This document shows positions 1 through 8,763 of a DNA stretch of 64,000 nucleotides, piece by piece. Each line of letters starts with the position of its first letter. Position 1 is the first letter of the stretch. Position numbers and translations under genes: made by a program. Origin of the DNA: Candidatus Paceibacterota bacterium. Lineage in GTDB: Bacteria > Verrucomicrobiota > Verrucomicrobiia > Limisphaerales > UBA8199. The notes beneath the pieces are model-generated. The model did no database searches. It was not told the DNA's origin and worked only from the letters and a program-made list of their open reading frames with translations. The stretch is taken from the NCBI GenBank assembly GCA_035452965.1, contig DAOTCE010000028.1:1-64000 (forward strand). Reading direction: 5' to 3'.

Positions 1-497
1 AAGCTCTGTGAATAACTTTCATGAAAACACCACTTGCAACCCAGAGAATATCTCAGGCACCCCACACGCCCAAGCCGGCTACGGCGATGGGACGGCGTCA
101 ATCCGGCGGGACCCCGGTGTGGTTCCCATGGGGGCCGACCCCCATGGGAACCACACCGGGATGTAACGGGTGTCACAGCGTGATCGCACCGGCATTTCCG
201 ACTCTGGAGGGCTCTGACGAAGGGTGTGCTCGGGCACCACGACTGTCTCAAAACTGGACACTGCGCCAATTCCTACCGAAATGGTGATTCGGTTCTGGAA
301 TACGGGACTGTATTTGTGGATTGCCGTAACCAGACGAAATCCAAACCGCGATTGGAACGCAGACTGGGAAGGACGCCAGTTCACCGGCATCGCATTATGC
401 CTTCCGCAGCCACAGTCCTTTTGCCTTTGACCTGTCAGCAACACGCGGGCAGGCTGTGGCTGTGTGCTGAACCGCGTTAACACCACACCTTGAAGCT
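1..497. other. Gene-free leading stretch with one perfect palindrome
   Basis: I see no convincing gene here. The short open frames lack family motifs and a good start. The only clear structure is the palindrome at 113-160, listed separately. Confidence 0.6.
113..160. repeat. Perfect 22-bp inverted repeat, 4-nt loop
   Basis: Positions 113-134 and 139-160 are exact reverse complements (arm begins CCCGGTGTGGTTCCCATGG) around the loop CCGA. The RNA would form a very stable hairpin. There is no T-run, so it is not a classical terminator. It resembles the REP-like palindromes elsewhere in this window in style but not in sequence. Confidence 0.9.
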
Positions 498-1730
498 ATG
501 ACGTCACGTGAACGAATACTTGCCGCGCTGAACCATCAGGATCCGGACCGTGTGCCGATTGACCTGTCCGGGCACCGTTCATCGGGCATCGCGGCAATGG
601 CCTATGCCCGCTTGCGCGAACACCTTGGCCTGCCGAAGAAGCCCATTCGCGTCTATGACCCCGTGCAGCAGCTTGCCATCGTGGATGAAGACGTCTTGCA
701 GCTTTTCAAGGTGGACACGATCGAGCTGGGCCGCGCCTTCGCCCTCGAAGACAAGTACTGGGCGGAATGGGTGTTGCCCGACGGAACCCCCTGCCTTATG
801 CCGGCTTGGGCCAAGCCCGACCGCCTGGACAGCGAGTGGGTGCTGCGCTCTTCCTCCACTGGCAAGGTGATTGCGCGGATGCCCGAAGGAGTCTGGTATT
901 TCGAGCAGGCGAATTTCCCGTTCCTGGAGCGCGAGGACCTGGACCGGCTGGAGGCCGAGTTCGCCGAGTGCATGTGGTCGGGGATCGCGTCGCCGCCCGG
1001 GCCGATGGTGAGCGGCGCCGACGGCGGGGCGGTGCTGGCGGAAGGCGCGCGCAAGCTCCGGCAGCAAACCGACCGCGCGATCATCGGCCTGTTCGGCGGC
1101 AACCTGCTGGAGTTCGGCCAGTGGTTCTACCGCAATGACAACTTCTTCATGCTGCTGGCCGGCGAACCAGAGCGCGCTCACCGGTTCCTGGACAAGCTGA
1201 CCGCGATCCACCTGCGCAATCTTGACCGGTTCCTCACCGCCGTGGGCGCGCAGATTGACATCATCCTCTTCGGCGACGACCTGGGCATGCAGTCCGGCCC
1301 GCAGGTCTCGCCCGCGATGTACCGGGAGTATTTCCAGCCCTGCGAACGCGCCATGTGGCAGATGGTCAAAGAACGCGCACCCCACCTGAAAATCCAGCTC
1401 CACTGCTGCGGTGGCGTGCGCGAGTTGCTGCCCGGCCTCATTGACGCCGGCCTGGACGCGATCAACCCGGTGCAAATCACTTGCCGGGGTATGGAGGCTG
1501 CCGGCCTCAAACGCGATTTCGGTTCACGCCTCACTTTCTGGGGCGGTGGCTGCGACACGCGCGATATGCTGATCAAGGGGACGCCCGCGCAAATCAGCGA
1601 GCACGTGCGTCGGCAGGTGGAAATCTGGCGGCCCGGCGGCGGCTTTGTCTTTCAGCAGGTCCACAACATCCTGGCCGACGTGCCCCCGGCGAACGTCGTC
1701 GCCATGTACGACACCGTGATGCGCGCTTAG
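498..1730 (+). CDS. Uroporphyrinogen decarboxylase-family protein (URO-D / methyltransferase-like)
   Basis: A 410-residue protein of the URO-D superfamily, which covers haem-pathway HemE and the cobamide-dependent methyltransferases MtaA/CmuA. It starts MTSRERILAALNHQDPDRVP, the usual opening of the non-HemE branch, has a conserved HCCGG segment near residue 300 and ends in the family's barrel motif. The branch is common in environmental bacteria and is often linked to methyl transfer or catabolism of methylated or sugar compounds, but no substrate can be assigned. There is no corrinoid protein nearby, and it is followed by hisF after about 90 bp. HemE is less likely given the divergent N-terminus. 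Confidence 0.8.
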   Translation: MTSRERILAALNHQDPDRVPIDLSGHRSSGIAAMAYARLREHLGLPKKPIRVYDPVQQLAIVDEDVLQLFKVDTIELGRAFALEDKYWAEWVLPDGTPCLMPAWAKPDRLDSEWVLRSSSTGKVIARMPEGVWYFEQANFPFLEREDLDRLEAEFAECMWSGIASPPGPMVSGADGGAVLAEGARKLRQQTDRAIIGLFGGNLLEFGQWFYRNDNFFMLLAGEPERAHRFLDKLTAIHLRNLDRFLTAVGAQIDIILFGDDLGMQSGPQVSPAMYREYFQPCERAMWQMVKERAPHLKIQLHCCGGVRELLPGLIDAGLDAINPVQITCRGMEAAGLKRDFGSRLTFWGGGCDTRDMLIKGTPAQISEHVRRQVEIWRPGGGFVFQQVHNILADVPPANVVAMYDTVMRA

Positions 1731-1818
1731 GGCAGCGACGCCTCGCCGGGGCGTGCGCGTCCGTCCCTTCTGCAGAAGATATTGATTCCGCAGCTCCAAC
1801 GCGGTTCAATCTGGCCCC

Positions 1819-2595
1819 GTGATCGCTAAACGAGTCATACCATGCCTGGACGTGCACGCGGGCCAGGTCACCCGCGGCGTCCGGTTCGGCATCGCCGAAG
1901 CGGGCGGCTTGCGCAACGTGGGCGATCCGGTCGAGCTGGCCATGCGCTACAATGAGCAAGGGGCCGACGAGATGGTGTTCTTCGACATTACCGCCACCGC
2001 CCATGGCCGCGCCACCATGGTGGATGTGATCGAGCGCGCCGCCGACCAATGTTTTATGCCGCTGACCGTCGGCGGGGGGCTCCGTTCCGTAGAGGATATG
2101 TACACCATGCTCCGCGCGGGCGCGGACAAGATCAGCATCAACTCCTCGGCCATCGCCAATCCCGACCTGATTCGGGCCGGGGCTGAGAAGTTCGGCAGCC
2201 AGTGCATTGTCGTCTCGATTGACGCCCGCAAAGTCGCGCCGGACCGCTGGGAGGTGTTCTCGCATGGCAGCCGCAAGGCGACCGGCTGGGACGCCGTCGA
2301 ATGGGCCAAACGCGCGGTGTCCCTCGGCGCGGGCGAGATAGTGCTCAACAGCATTGATGCGGACGGCACCAGGGAAGGCTTTGACCTCGTCATCACACGC
2401 CGCATCAGCGAAGCGGTCGGTGTGCCAGTGGTAGCCAGCGGCGGCGCGGGCAAACTGGAGCACATGGCCGAGGTGCTGCTCGAGGGCAAGGCCGACGCCG
2501 TCCTCGCCGCGAGCATCTTCCACTTCGGCGAGTTCACCGTGGGCGAGGTGAAGAAGTTCCTGGCGGGCAAGGGCATTCCGGTACGGCCCGTTTGA
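1819..2595 (+). CDS. hisF: Imidazole glycerol phosphate synthase subunit HisF
   Basis: This is the cyclase subunit of IGP synthase. With HisH it converts PRFAR plus ammonia to imidazole glycerol phosphate and AICAR in histidine synthesis. The 258-residue TIM barrel begins at a GTG, MIAKRVIPCLDVHAG. Catalytic Asp11 (IPCLDVH) and the second catalytic Asp (VSIDARK, residue 135) are present, as are the phosphate loops VGGGLRS and VASGGAG. A few extra residues after position 24 (FGIAEAGGLRNVGD) explain the offset from usual numbering. hisH is not in the window; hisI follows about 100 bp downstream. Confidence 0.97.
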   Translation: MIAKRVIPCLDVHAGQVTRGVRFGIAEAGGLRNVGDPVELAMRYNEQGADEMVFFDITATAHGRATMVDVIERAADQCFMPLTVGGGLRSVEDMYTMLRAGADKISINSSAIANPDLIRAGAEKFGSQCIVVSIDARKVAPDRWEVFSHGSRKATGWDAVEWAKRAVSLGAGEIVLNSIDADGTREGFDLVITRRISEAVGVPVVASGGAGKLEHMAEVLLEGKADAVLAASIFHFGEFTVGEVKKFLAGKGIPVRPV

Positions 2596-2703
2596 TAGGA
2601 GAGAGAGTAACCTCTGGTTGCATCAACCGGTGGGGCCCGGTCAACATTTTCATGGTCGGCAGGCCAGGATTTGCTACCTTAGTGCCTTGGCAGAAACGTG
2701 CTT

Positions 2704-3096
2704 ATGAGCTTTTTAGATCAACTGAAGTATGACGCCAACGGCCTGATCCCGGCCATCATCCAGGAGCAGAAGACCGGGCGCGTCCTCATGATGGCCTGGA
2801 TGAACCGCGTGTCATTGGAGAAAACCATCGCGACCGGCAAGACGCATTTCTGGAGCCGATCACGCCAGAAGTTCTGGATGAAGGGCGAGTCCAGCGGCCA
2901 CACCCAGACAGTCAGGGCCATCGCCTTTGATTGCGACGGCGACACTCTGCTGATTCAGGTGGACCAAATTGGCGCCGCCTGCCATGAAGGCTACCAGTCC
3001 TGCTTCTTCCGAACCGTGGACGAAGATGGCGCCAGCCACCGGATCACCGAACCGCAGCTCCAAACGCCCGGGGAGATTTACGGAGCAAAGAAGTAA
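2704..3096 (+). CDS. hisI: Phosphoribosyl-AMP cyclohydrolase HisI
   Basis: It opens the adenine ring of PR-AMP in histidine synthesis. The 130-residue protein shows the metal-binding segment DCDGDTLL and the cysteine motif ACHEGYQSCFFR, typical of stand-alone HisI with no HisE domain fused. I take ATG 2704 (MSFLDQLKYDANGL); an in-frame GTG at 2698 would add two residues. Its stop codon overlaps the next start (TAATG at 3094-3098), so the downstream membrane protein is probably translationally coupled. Confidence 0.96.
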   Translation: MSFLDQLKYDANGLIPAIIQEQKTGRVLMMAWMNRVSLEKTIATGKTHFWSRSRQKFWMKGESSGHTQTVRAIAFDCDGDTLLIQVDQIGAACHEGYQSCFFRTVDEDGASHRITEPQLQTPGEIYGAKK

Positions 3097-3734
3097 TGGA
3101 GGACTTCGTCCCATTTGCCAGCCGCAGTTATTGTCTCATCTTTCTGCTGCTGATCGTCTCGCGGGGCATGGACTTCCTCAGCACCTGGGTAGCCACTCCC
3201 AACCTGGTGCTGGAAGGCAATCCCCTGGCCAAGAAGCTTGGCTGGAAGTGGGGCATTCCGGTGAACCTGGCGCTCTGCTTTGGCCTCTCCTTCTGGCCGT
3301 TGCCGGCAATTGTCATCGGCACCACGAGCACGCTCGTGGCCGCGCGCAATTTCCAGTCCGCCTGGCTGATGCGCTCGCTCGGTGAGCAGTTCTACCGCGA
3401 CTGGCACATCGAGCGTGTTCAGGAAACCAACGTCACGCTCTACCTGTTCTGCCTGTTTGCCCAGACTCTGCTGACCGGTGGGGTGGGCGCGGCGGTAATC
3501 TACTTCAGCCACGGCCAACCCGTCTCGCTGGCGATCGGGCTCGGCATCGTGGCTTACGCCCTGGCGGTGGCCTTTTATACTCTGCTGGGAATCTGGCGCA
3601 TGCGCCGCTCGACAATCCAATCAGCCCAGGCGGCCGAACGGAACCGAACGGCACAGAAAGCCTCTCCCCCACTCGGGAAGAACGACAAAGTCCTGCTCGC
3701 CGCTGGGCACCTTAACCCGCCGTGGGGCGACTAG
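3096..3734 (+). CDS. Small multi-pass membrane protein, unknown function
   Basis: A 212-residue protein with about four hydrophobic segments (near residues 8-25, 50-80, 112-135 and 145-165) and a basic tail. The motif RGMDFLSTW...LEGNPLAKKLG resembles small DUF5658-type membrane proteins (D-x-x-S/T followed by E-x-NP), but I cannot confirm this. The start overlaps the hisI stop, suggesting coupling; trpE follows 16 bp later, so the three genes may form one transcript. No enzymatic motif is visible. Confidence 0.7.
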   Translation: MEDFVPFASRSYCLIFLLLIVSRGMDFLSTWVATPNLVLEGNPLAKKLGWKWGIPVNLALCFGLSFWPLPAIVIGTTSTLVAARNFQSAWLMRSLGEQFYRDWHIERVQETNVTLYLFCLFAQTLLTGGVGAAVIYFSHGQPVSLAIGLGIVAYALAVAFYTLLGIWRMRRSTIQSAQAAERNRTAQKASPPLGKNDKVLLAAGHLNPPWGD

Positions 3735-3750
3735 CCTGGCACCGTCCAAT

Positions 3751-5280
3751 ATGTATTCACCCACACCCGATGAGTTTTTGAAGCTGGCTGGCCAAGGGAA
3801 CCTGGTTCCCGTCACCCGCCGTTTGCTGGCCGATGTCGAGACCCCGCTCTCGGCCTACCGCAAGATCCGTGGGCCGGGTGAGTCGTTCCTGTTCGAGTCG
3901 GTCGAGGGCGGCGAGCACATCGGGCGCTACTCGTTCGTGGGCTGTAATCCGCGAGCGATTGTGCGGCAGATGGGCCGCAAGGTTGAGGTGATCGAAAACG
4001 GCAAGGTGGCCCAGGAGTTCGAGGTGCAAGGACCGGGTGGCGGGAAGAGCGCCGCCGCGCCGGGCCTGCGCGACGGCTTGGAGGCGGTCGAGCGTGTGAT
4101 GAAGCAGTACCGCGCGGTGCCCGTGCCCGGCCTGCCACGGTTTACCGGCGGGGCGATCGGTTTCATTGGCTATGAATTCATCCACGATGTGGAACCCGTT
4201 GTCCGCCGCCCGCCCCACGACGATTTGCAGACCCCGGTGATCTATTTCCTGATCGCCGATCAGTTGCTCATCTTCGACCGCGTGACCCAGACCATTACCG
4301 TGCTGGTCAACGCGGTGCTGGACGACTCCACCAGCCCGGCCGAGGCCTATGAGGACGCCACCGGCGAGATTGACCGCCTCGTTTCACTGCTGGAGCAGCC
4401 GAGTGAGCACCGGCCGGTGACCGTTCCCGCGGAAGTGCCCGCGCTGCCTTTCGAGTCGAACCTGCTGCGGGAGAAGTTCGTCGCCAACGTGCTGAAGGCC
4501 AAGCAATACATCACCTCCGGCGACATCATCCAGATCGTTGGCTCCCAGCGCTTTTCCACCCCCGTCAAAGCTTGCCCGCTGGATGTTTACCGCGCCGCCC
4601 GCTCCATCAATCCATCGCCTTACATGTTCCTGCTGGAGTTGCAGGGCTTCTCGCTCGTGGGCGCCTCGCCGGAAATCCATGTCCGCTGCGAGGACCGCAA
4701 TGTCGAGATTCGCCCGATCGCCGGCACGCGCCGCCGCGGCATGACGCCTGAAGAGGACCTCGCCCTCGAGCAGGAACTTCTCGCCGACCCCAAGGAGCGC
4801 GCCGAGCACGTGATGCTGGTGGATCTGGGGCGCAACGACCTGGGCCGGGTGTGCGACTACGGCACCGTGCAGGTCAAAGACCTGATGATTATCGAGCGCT
4901 ACAGCCATGTGATGCACATCGTGTCCCAGGTCAAGGGCCGCCTCGCGGCGGACAAGTCGCCTTATGATTTGATGCGTGCGACCTTCCCGGCCGGCACGCT
5001 GAGCGGCGCGCCAAAGATCCGGGCCATGCAGATCATTGCCGAGCTGGAACAGACAGCGCGCGGCCCTTACGGCGGCTGCGTCGGCTATTTCTCCTTCAAC
5101 GGCAACCTGGACTGCTGCATCACCATCCGCACGGCGCTCCTCAAGGACGGCCGCGCTTACGTCCAGGCGGGAGGCGGCTGGGTAAACGACTCGACGCCCG
5201 AAGGCGAATATCAGGAGACGGTGAACAAGTCCCAGGCGATGCTCAAGGCGGTTGCCATGGCCGAGACTTTCGGCGGCTAG
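3751..5280 (+). CDS. trpE: Anthranilate synthase component I TrpE
   Basis: It makes anthranilate from chorismate with ammonia supplied by TrpG, the first step of tryptophan synthesis. At 509 residues it has family-typical length. The N-terminal domain carries FLFESVEGGEHIGRYSF, equivalent to the LLES tryptophan-feedback site (here LFES). The chorismate-binding domain shows SPYMFLLEL, GASPEIHVR, IAGTRRRG, DLGRNDLGRV, FPAGTLSGAPKIRAM and GGCVGYFSF. It starts at ATG 3751. trpG is absent here and trpF lies 15 kb away, so the trp genes are dispersed. PabB is possible but less likely given the LFES motif. Confidence 0.93.
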   Translation: MYSPTPDEFLKLAGQGNLVPVTRRLLADVETPLSAYRKIRGPGESFLFESVEGGEHIGRYSFVGCNPRAIVRQMGRKVEVIENGKVAQEFEVQGPGGGKSAAAPGLRDGLEAVERVMKQYRAVPVPGLPRFTGGAIGFIGYEFIHDVEPVVRRPPHDDLQTPVIYFLIADQLLIFDRVTQTITVLVNAVLDDSTSPAEAYEDATGEIDRLVSLLEQPSEHRPVTVPAEVPALPFESNLLREKFVANVLKAKQYITSGDIIQIVGSQRFSTPVKACPLDVYRAARSINPSPYMFLLELQGFSLVGASPEIHVRCEDRNVEIRPIAGTRRRGMTPEEDLALEQELLADPKERAEHVMLVDLGRNDLGRVCDYGTVQVKDLMIIERYSHVMHIVSQVKGRLAADKSPYDLMRATFPAGTLSGAPKIRAMQIIAELEQTARGPYGGCVGYFSFNGNLDCCITIRTALLKDGRAYVQAGGGWVNDSTPEGEYQETVNKSQAMLKAVAMAETFGG

Positions 5281-5587
5281 CTCGGGCGTTATCTTTTGGT
5301 GCGGTCCCAAGCCCCAGCATTCTCGGGCCGGACAGACCCATTTACCCCGGCCTGGCTCCCGACCGTAATCGACCTCGACGGTGACCGCGCCCACCACCGT
5401 GCGCAGCGTCAGTCGCCGAGTCTGCCGCTGGCGCACGGGCAAAAAGAGCCCCAGCCTCTCGGGTTTGCGCTTGCAGTCGCCGCGCCAAACGCTGGCGCAT
5501 CCATTCCTGCCCCTCGGCCAACACTTGAGCCTCGGCTTCCTTCAGTAACTGTGCACACGCTACTATCTTCTTAACGACTCCTCCCAA
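5281..5587 (-). pseudogene. Frameshifted, truncated transposase fragment (ISKra4-like)
   Basis: On the minus strand, one frame gives MGGVVKKIVACAQLLKEAEA up to a run of five T (plus-strand A5 at 5441-5445). The adjacent frame then continues with RRLTLRTVVGAVTVEVDYG and GKWVCPARECWGLGPHQKIT. This looks like the N-terminus of an ISKra4-type transposase, in which a 'T.FG.V..R..Y..CP.C' segment is typical. The frame then runs into the 3' end of trpE with no further homology, so the copy is both frameshifted and cut off. Family assignment is tentative. Confidence 0.6.
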
Positions 5588-5639
5588 CGTTGATGCGTGT
5601 TCTCTTGGTCGGAGAGGAACCGTTACCGCCTCATTACCT

Positions 5640-5829
5640 AGATACAGTCGCTAGTGTCCGGTTAAAGGTAATGCCCGATGCTGCATACGCCGAATCTCGC
5701 GAAAAACTGCACGCAATGGCCCGCAACGGAATTCAAATCGAACAATGCCAGACCGCTGCCGTCAGGCCTGTTGACACTGGTGGAAGTCGTTTTCAAACAG
5801 AGTTTAACTGGACACTACTGAGATACAGT
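5640..5829. mobile_element. Small element with terminal inverted repeats (MITE-like or IS remnant)
   Basis: TAGTGTCCGGTTAAA at 5652-5666 faces its inverse TTTAACTGGACACTA at 5803-5817 (one mismatch in 15). The nonamer AGATACAGT occurs as a direct repeat outside both ends (5640-5648 and 5821-5829), three bases from each terminus, which could be a slightly degraded target duplication. The roughly 166-bp interior has no transposase gene. It lies beside a transposase fragment, so this is a dumping ground for mobile DNA. Confidence 0.6.
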
Positions 5830-5988
5830 GTCAAATTGCACCCCGAGTCCGCAAACAGAAGCTCTCTGGATTGGTTTCATTCAGTGTGTCCGTTAACCTA
5901 TTGAACGATTAGCGAAGATCAAGCGCGCAGCCGCCCTCCTGGGGGTCGCGCATTGGCTCGACGGCCGTTTGGCCTGAACGTAAGTTTT

Positions 5989-6234
5989 ATGACACCGAAC
6001 CTTGGTAAGATAGACGATGCGATCCTGGCGCTGCTGCACCTGACCAGTTTTACGGAAGGCAGTGGGGCGCTCAAATCAACGCGCGCCTGGAAGGGACACA
6101 ACTGGGACGCTTTGGCCCGCCTTCATGCCAAACGCTATATCAGTCATCCCGTCGGCAATGCCAAATCGGTCCTGCCCTCGGACGAGGGGAAAGCCCGCGC
6201 CGAGAAGCTATTCCGCCGCTTGTTTTGTGATTGA
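5989..6234 (+). CDS. DUF6429-like small protein
   Basis: An 81-residue protein starting MTPNLGKIDDAILALLHLT and containing ARAWKGHNWDALARLH...GNAKSVLPSDEGKARAEKLFRRLF, the pattern I recognise from the short DUF6429 proteins (helical, function unknown). An in-frame TTG at 5953 would add 12 residues, but ATG 5989 matches the family start. It sits next to transposon remnants and could be passenger cargo. Its function is not known. Confidence 0.65.
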   Translation: MTPNLGKIDDAILALLHLTSFTEGSGALKSTRAWKGHNWDALARLHAKRYISHPVGNAKSVLPSDEGKARAEKLFRRLFCD

Positions 6235-6287
6235 AGCGCAGGGATTAACAGCTGCCATCCGCGGGGCATTCCGGGCGCCGTATTCAC

Positions 6288-7670
6288 ATGATGTCTGAAG
6301 CACAGGAAATCAGCCAACTGATTACCACGGTGTTTCGCGCCTTCGCGCGGGCCGGCATTGACTTTCTGATCCTGCGCAATTATGAGGGACTGCCCAACTC
6401 AACCACCAACGACATTGACGTGTTGGTGGCGCCGGACCAGCGACGGCACGCGGAGCAAACCTTGGTGGCGGCGGCGGAGGCGGCCGGGTTTCGCCTACAC
6501 AACCGCGCCGAGTTCATGCCCGTGGCCCTCTACTTGTCGAGCCGGCAATCCAATGCCCAAGCGCACTTCGATTTGTTCATCGCTTCGAAGTGGCGCGGGT
6601 TTGATTTCCTCAGTTGCCAGGGATTTCTCGAGCGCCGAGTCCGGCGGGAGTTGTTCGCCGTGCCGCATCCCGCCGACGAGGCCGCCACAAGCCTACTTTC
6701 TTTCCTGATCTACACGGGCAAGGTGAAGGAGAAATACCGGCCGTTCGTCGCCGCCAGCTTCCGCGCTGAGCCGGCGCTGGTCATGGACCGACTGGCGCAG
6801 ACCTATGGCGCCGCGCGCGCGAAGTTCCTCCTGACCGCCGGGGTCGAGGAACGCTGGCGGGCGATCGAGGCTGCCACGGGCACTTTACGGCGGACTTTGA
6901 TTGTCCGGCAATTGACGCGGCACCCCTGGCGGACCCTGCGGTCGTTATTGACTGATGCTTGGCGGTTGTGGTTGCGGTTCGTGCGTCCGCCGGGTTTGAC
7001 CGTCGTGCTGTGCGGCGCGGGCGGCTGCGGCAAGTCCGCCATCGCCCAAGCCGTGGTCGCTGGGCTCGAGCGCACTTTCAGCCCGCTCAAGGGCCGGCAT
7101 TTTCATTGGAAGCCGCCGGTGTTTACCGCCCGGCGGCGGGCGGCACGCGGGGCCGCTCCCGATCCGCACGGTCAGCCGGTGCGTAACCGGCTGGCTTCCT
7201 TCGGCTACTTCCTATTTCACTGGCTGGAGTTCTTTCTCGGCTCGCACCTGGTCTTTCGGCCGGCGACGTTCCGCGGCGGTTTGGTGCTGATAGACGGCTA
7301 TTACTACGATCTCCTTGTGGACCAACCCCGCTTCCGCTTGCAGGTGTCCCTGGGCCTCGTTCGGTTGGGCTGCGCCTTACTGAAAGATCCGGACCTGGTG
7401 ATACTGCTGGATGCGCCCGCCGAAGTGTTCCAGCGCCGCAAACAGGAAGTCCCGCTGGCCGAGACGGAACGCCAGTGTCGCGCTTATCGTGCGCTGGTGG
7501 GCGGCCTCCCCAACGGGCGCATCATCAACGCCGCCCAGCCCGTCGAGAAGGTGGGAACCGAGGTTAACCGGGCGATCCTGGATTATATGGCGGAGCGGAC
7601 CCGGAAGCGCCTGGGCGCTGGACCGGGCCGGTCTTTTCCCGAAAGCGAGCGGGAGGAAATCTCGCCTTAA
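6288..7670 (+). CDS. Nucleotidyltransferase-like / thymidylate-kinase-like two-domain protein
   Basis: A 460-residue protein. The N-terminal half (about 1-190) resembles a nucleotidyltransferase-fold domain with FLILRNYEGLPNSTTNDIDVLV (the NDIDV Asp pair fits the NTase metal site). The C-terminal half (about 235-450) has a Walker A loop CGAGGCGKSA, an IDGYYYDLLVD segment and LVILLDAPAEVFQRRK, as in thymidylate-kinase-like P-loop proteins. Such two-domain proteins occur in polysaccharide loci with glycosyltransferases, as here. The acceptor is unknown. ATG 6291 is an equally possible start. Two pseudogenes follow, so the locus seems to be decaying. Confidence 0.65.
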   Translation: MMSEAQEISQLITTVFRAFARAGIDFLILRNYEGLPNSTTNDIDVLVAPDQRRHAEQTLVAAAEAAGFRLHNRAEFMPVALYLSSRQSNAQAHFDLFIASKWRGFDFLSCQGFLERRVRRELFAVPHPADEAATSLLSFLIYTGKVKEKYRPFVAASFRAEPALVMDRLAQTYGAARAKFLLTAGVEERWRAIEAATGTLRRTLIVRQLTRHPWRTLRSLLTDAWRLWLRFVRPPGLTVVLCGAGGCGKSAIAQAVVAGLERTFSPLKGRHFHWKPPVFTARRRAARGAAPDPHGQPVRNRLASFGYFLFHWLEFFLGSHLVFRPATFRGGLVLIDGYYYDLLVDQPRFRLQVSLGLVRLGCALLKDPDLVILLDAPAEVFQRRKQEVPLAETERQCRAYRALVGGLPNGRIINAAQPVEKVGTEVNRAILDYMAERTRKRLGAGPGRSFPESEREEISP

Positions 7671-7674
7671 GGCC

Positions 7675-8635
7675 ATGGCTGCGCTGCGGAATTTCTGGGA
7701 GGACCTGTTCGGCCACACAACGGGAGAGACTGCGGGCGCGCGGGTGGACATGCGCCTGGTCAGCAAGCACGGGCGGCCTTTCATGCTGCCGCCCCGCCAA
7801 CTGCGCGTCGCCGTGGTTTCGTTGGGCCTCTTTCCGGCGCAGACACCCCGCGTGCGCTCCGCCCGGACCCTTTTGAGCTGGCACATGGGCGTGGCGGCTC
7901 CTTTCGGGACCAGGCCGATCAGTATTACCGTGGTTCCCCAGGAAGGCTTTGTGCGGTTCATCACCTCGCTGCCCGGAGAGCCGCGGCGGGCGTCGCCGAC
8001 AGTGGGGATCCTAGCGGGAAATCCCGCCAAGGATGACCAACGCATCCTGATACTGGTTTTCGATGCCGCCCAAAACCCGGACGCGGCGGTCAAAGCCGCC
8101 CTGAGCGAGTGCGCACTGGCCCTAGTCGAAAAGGAAAGACCATTGCTTACGGCGATGCCGCAGAGCATCAGCAACGTGCCCAGGCTGCGCGCGACTTTCC
8201 TGTCGCCCCGCCCGGGCCAACGAGCTGTTTGGCCCACTGACCCAACGGCTCCCGGGGCGGACAGTTCAGGCGGCGCTTCAACACGGGGACTTTGCCCCCT
8301 GGAACATCACGGTCGCGCCCTCCTCGGGCGCTTGGACGGTGCCGGACTGGGAGCGGGGCGAACTGGCGGGCATTCCCGGGTAGGATTGGTTTCATTATGT
8401 GATCCAGCCCGCCATCCTTGTGGACCGTTTCCCCGCCGCGAGCCTGGTTCAGCGCCTCGAGGAACTGCTCAGTTCGGAGGCGTTCAAGGCTTGCGCGACG
8501 CGCGCGGGCATCCTAGGCTGCGAGCGCGAACTTGTTTTGGCTTAGCTGCTGTATGCGGTCGAGGTCATCAAACCCGCCGAAGGGTTGGCGGCGACGCGCG
8601 ATTTGTTGCGCGCCCTGGTGGCACGGTGGCAGTGA
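7675..8635 (+). pseudogene. Broken aminoglycoside-phosphotransferase-like kinase
   Basis: The gene starts at ATG 7675 (MAALRNFWEDLFGHTTGE) in frame 1. The phosphotransferase core then appears in the +1 frame from about 8222: LQHGDFAPWNITVAP (the HGDxxxxN catalytic loop) and TVPDWERGELAGIPG. A TAG at 8382-8384 sits where the sequence GIPG-DWFHYVIQ expects Trp, and a second TAG interrupts LVLA-LLYAVEVIKP near 8543. The frame ends at TGA 8633-8635. There is thus one frameshift and two nonsense codons, and the ATP-binding middle also seems shortened. Relatives sit in surface-polysaccharide clusters. Sequencing error could explain one lesion but hardly all three. Confidence 0.8.
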
Positions 8636-8763
8636 GGCGCGTCCCTGCCAGGAATTGGGCGAGCTTGAAGAGGCCCCCTGAGTTTTGGCCTGACGCTGCC
8701 GGGGTCAGTCCGCTACTCTGCGCGCTGGTGAAACGAAATGCGATCATCCCGCCGGGATGCGGA

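Noticed and set aside
579..1475. A 298-codon antisense frame under the URO-D-family gene
   Set aside because: Composition is that of a shadow frame; no recognisable domain.
5590..5904. 104-codon open frame between transposase fragment and DUF6429 gene
   Set aside because: It runs through the element with terminal inverted repeats and shows no family pattern.
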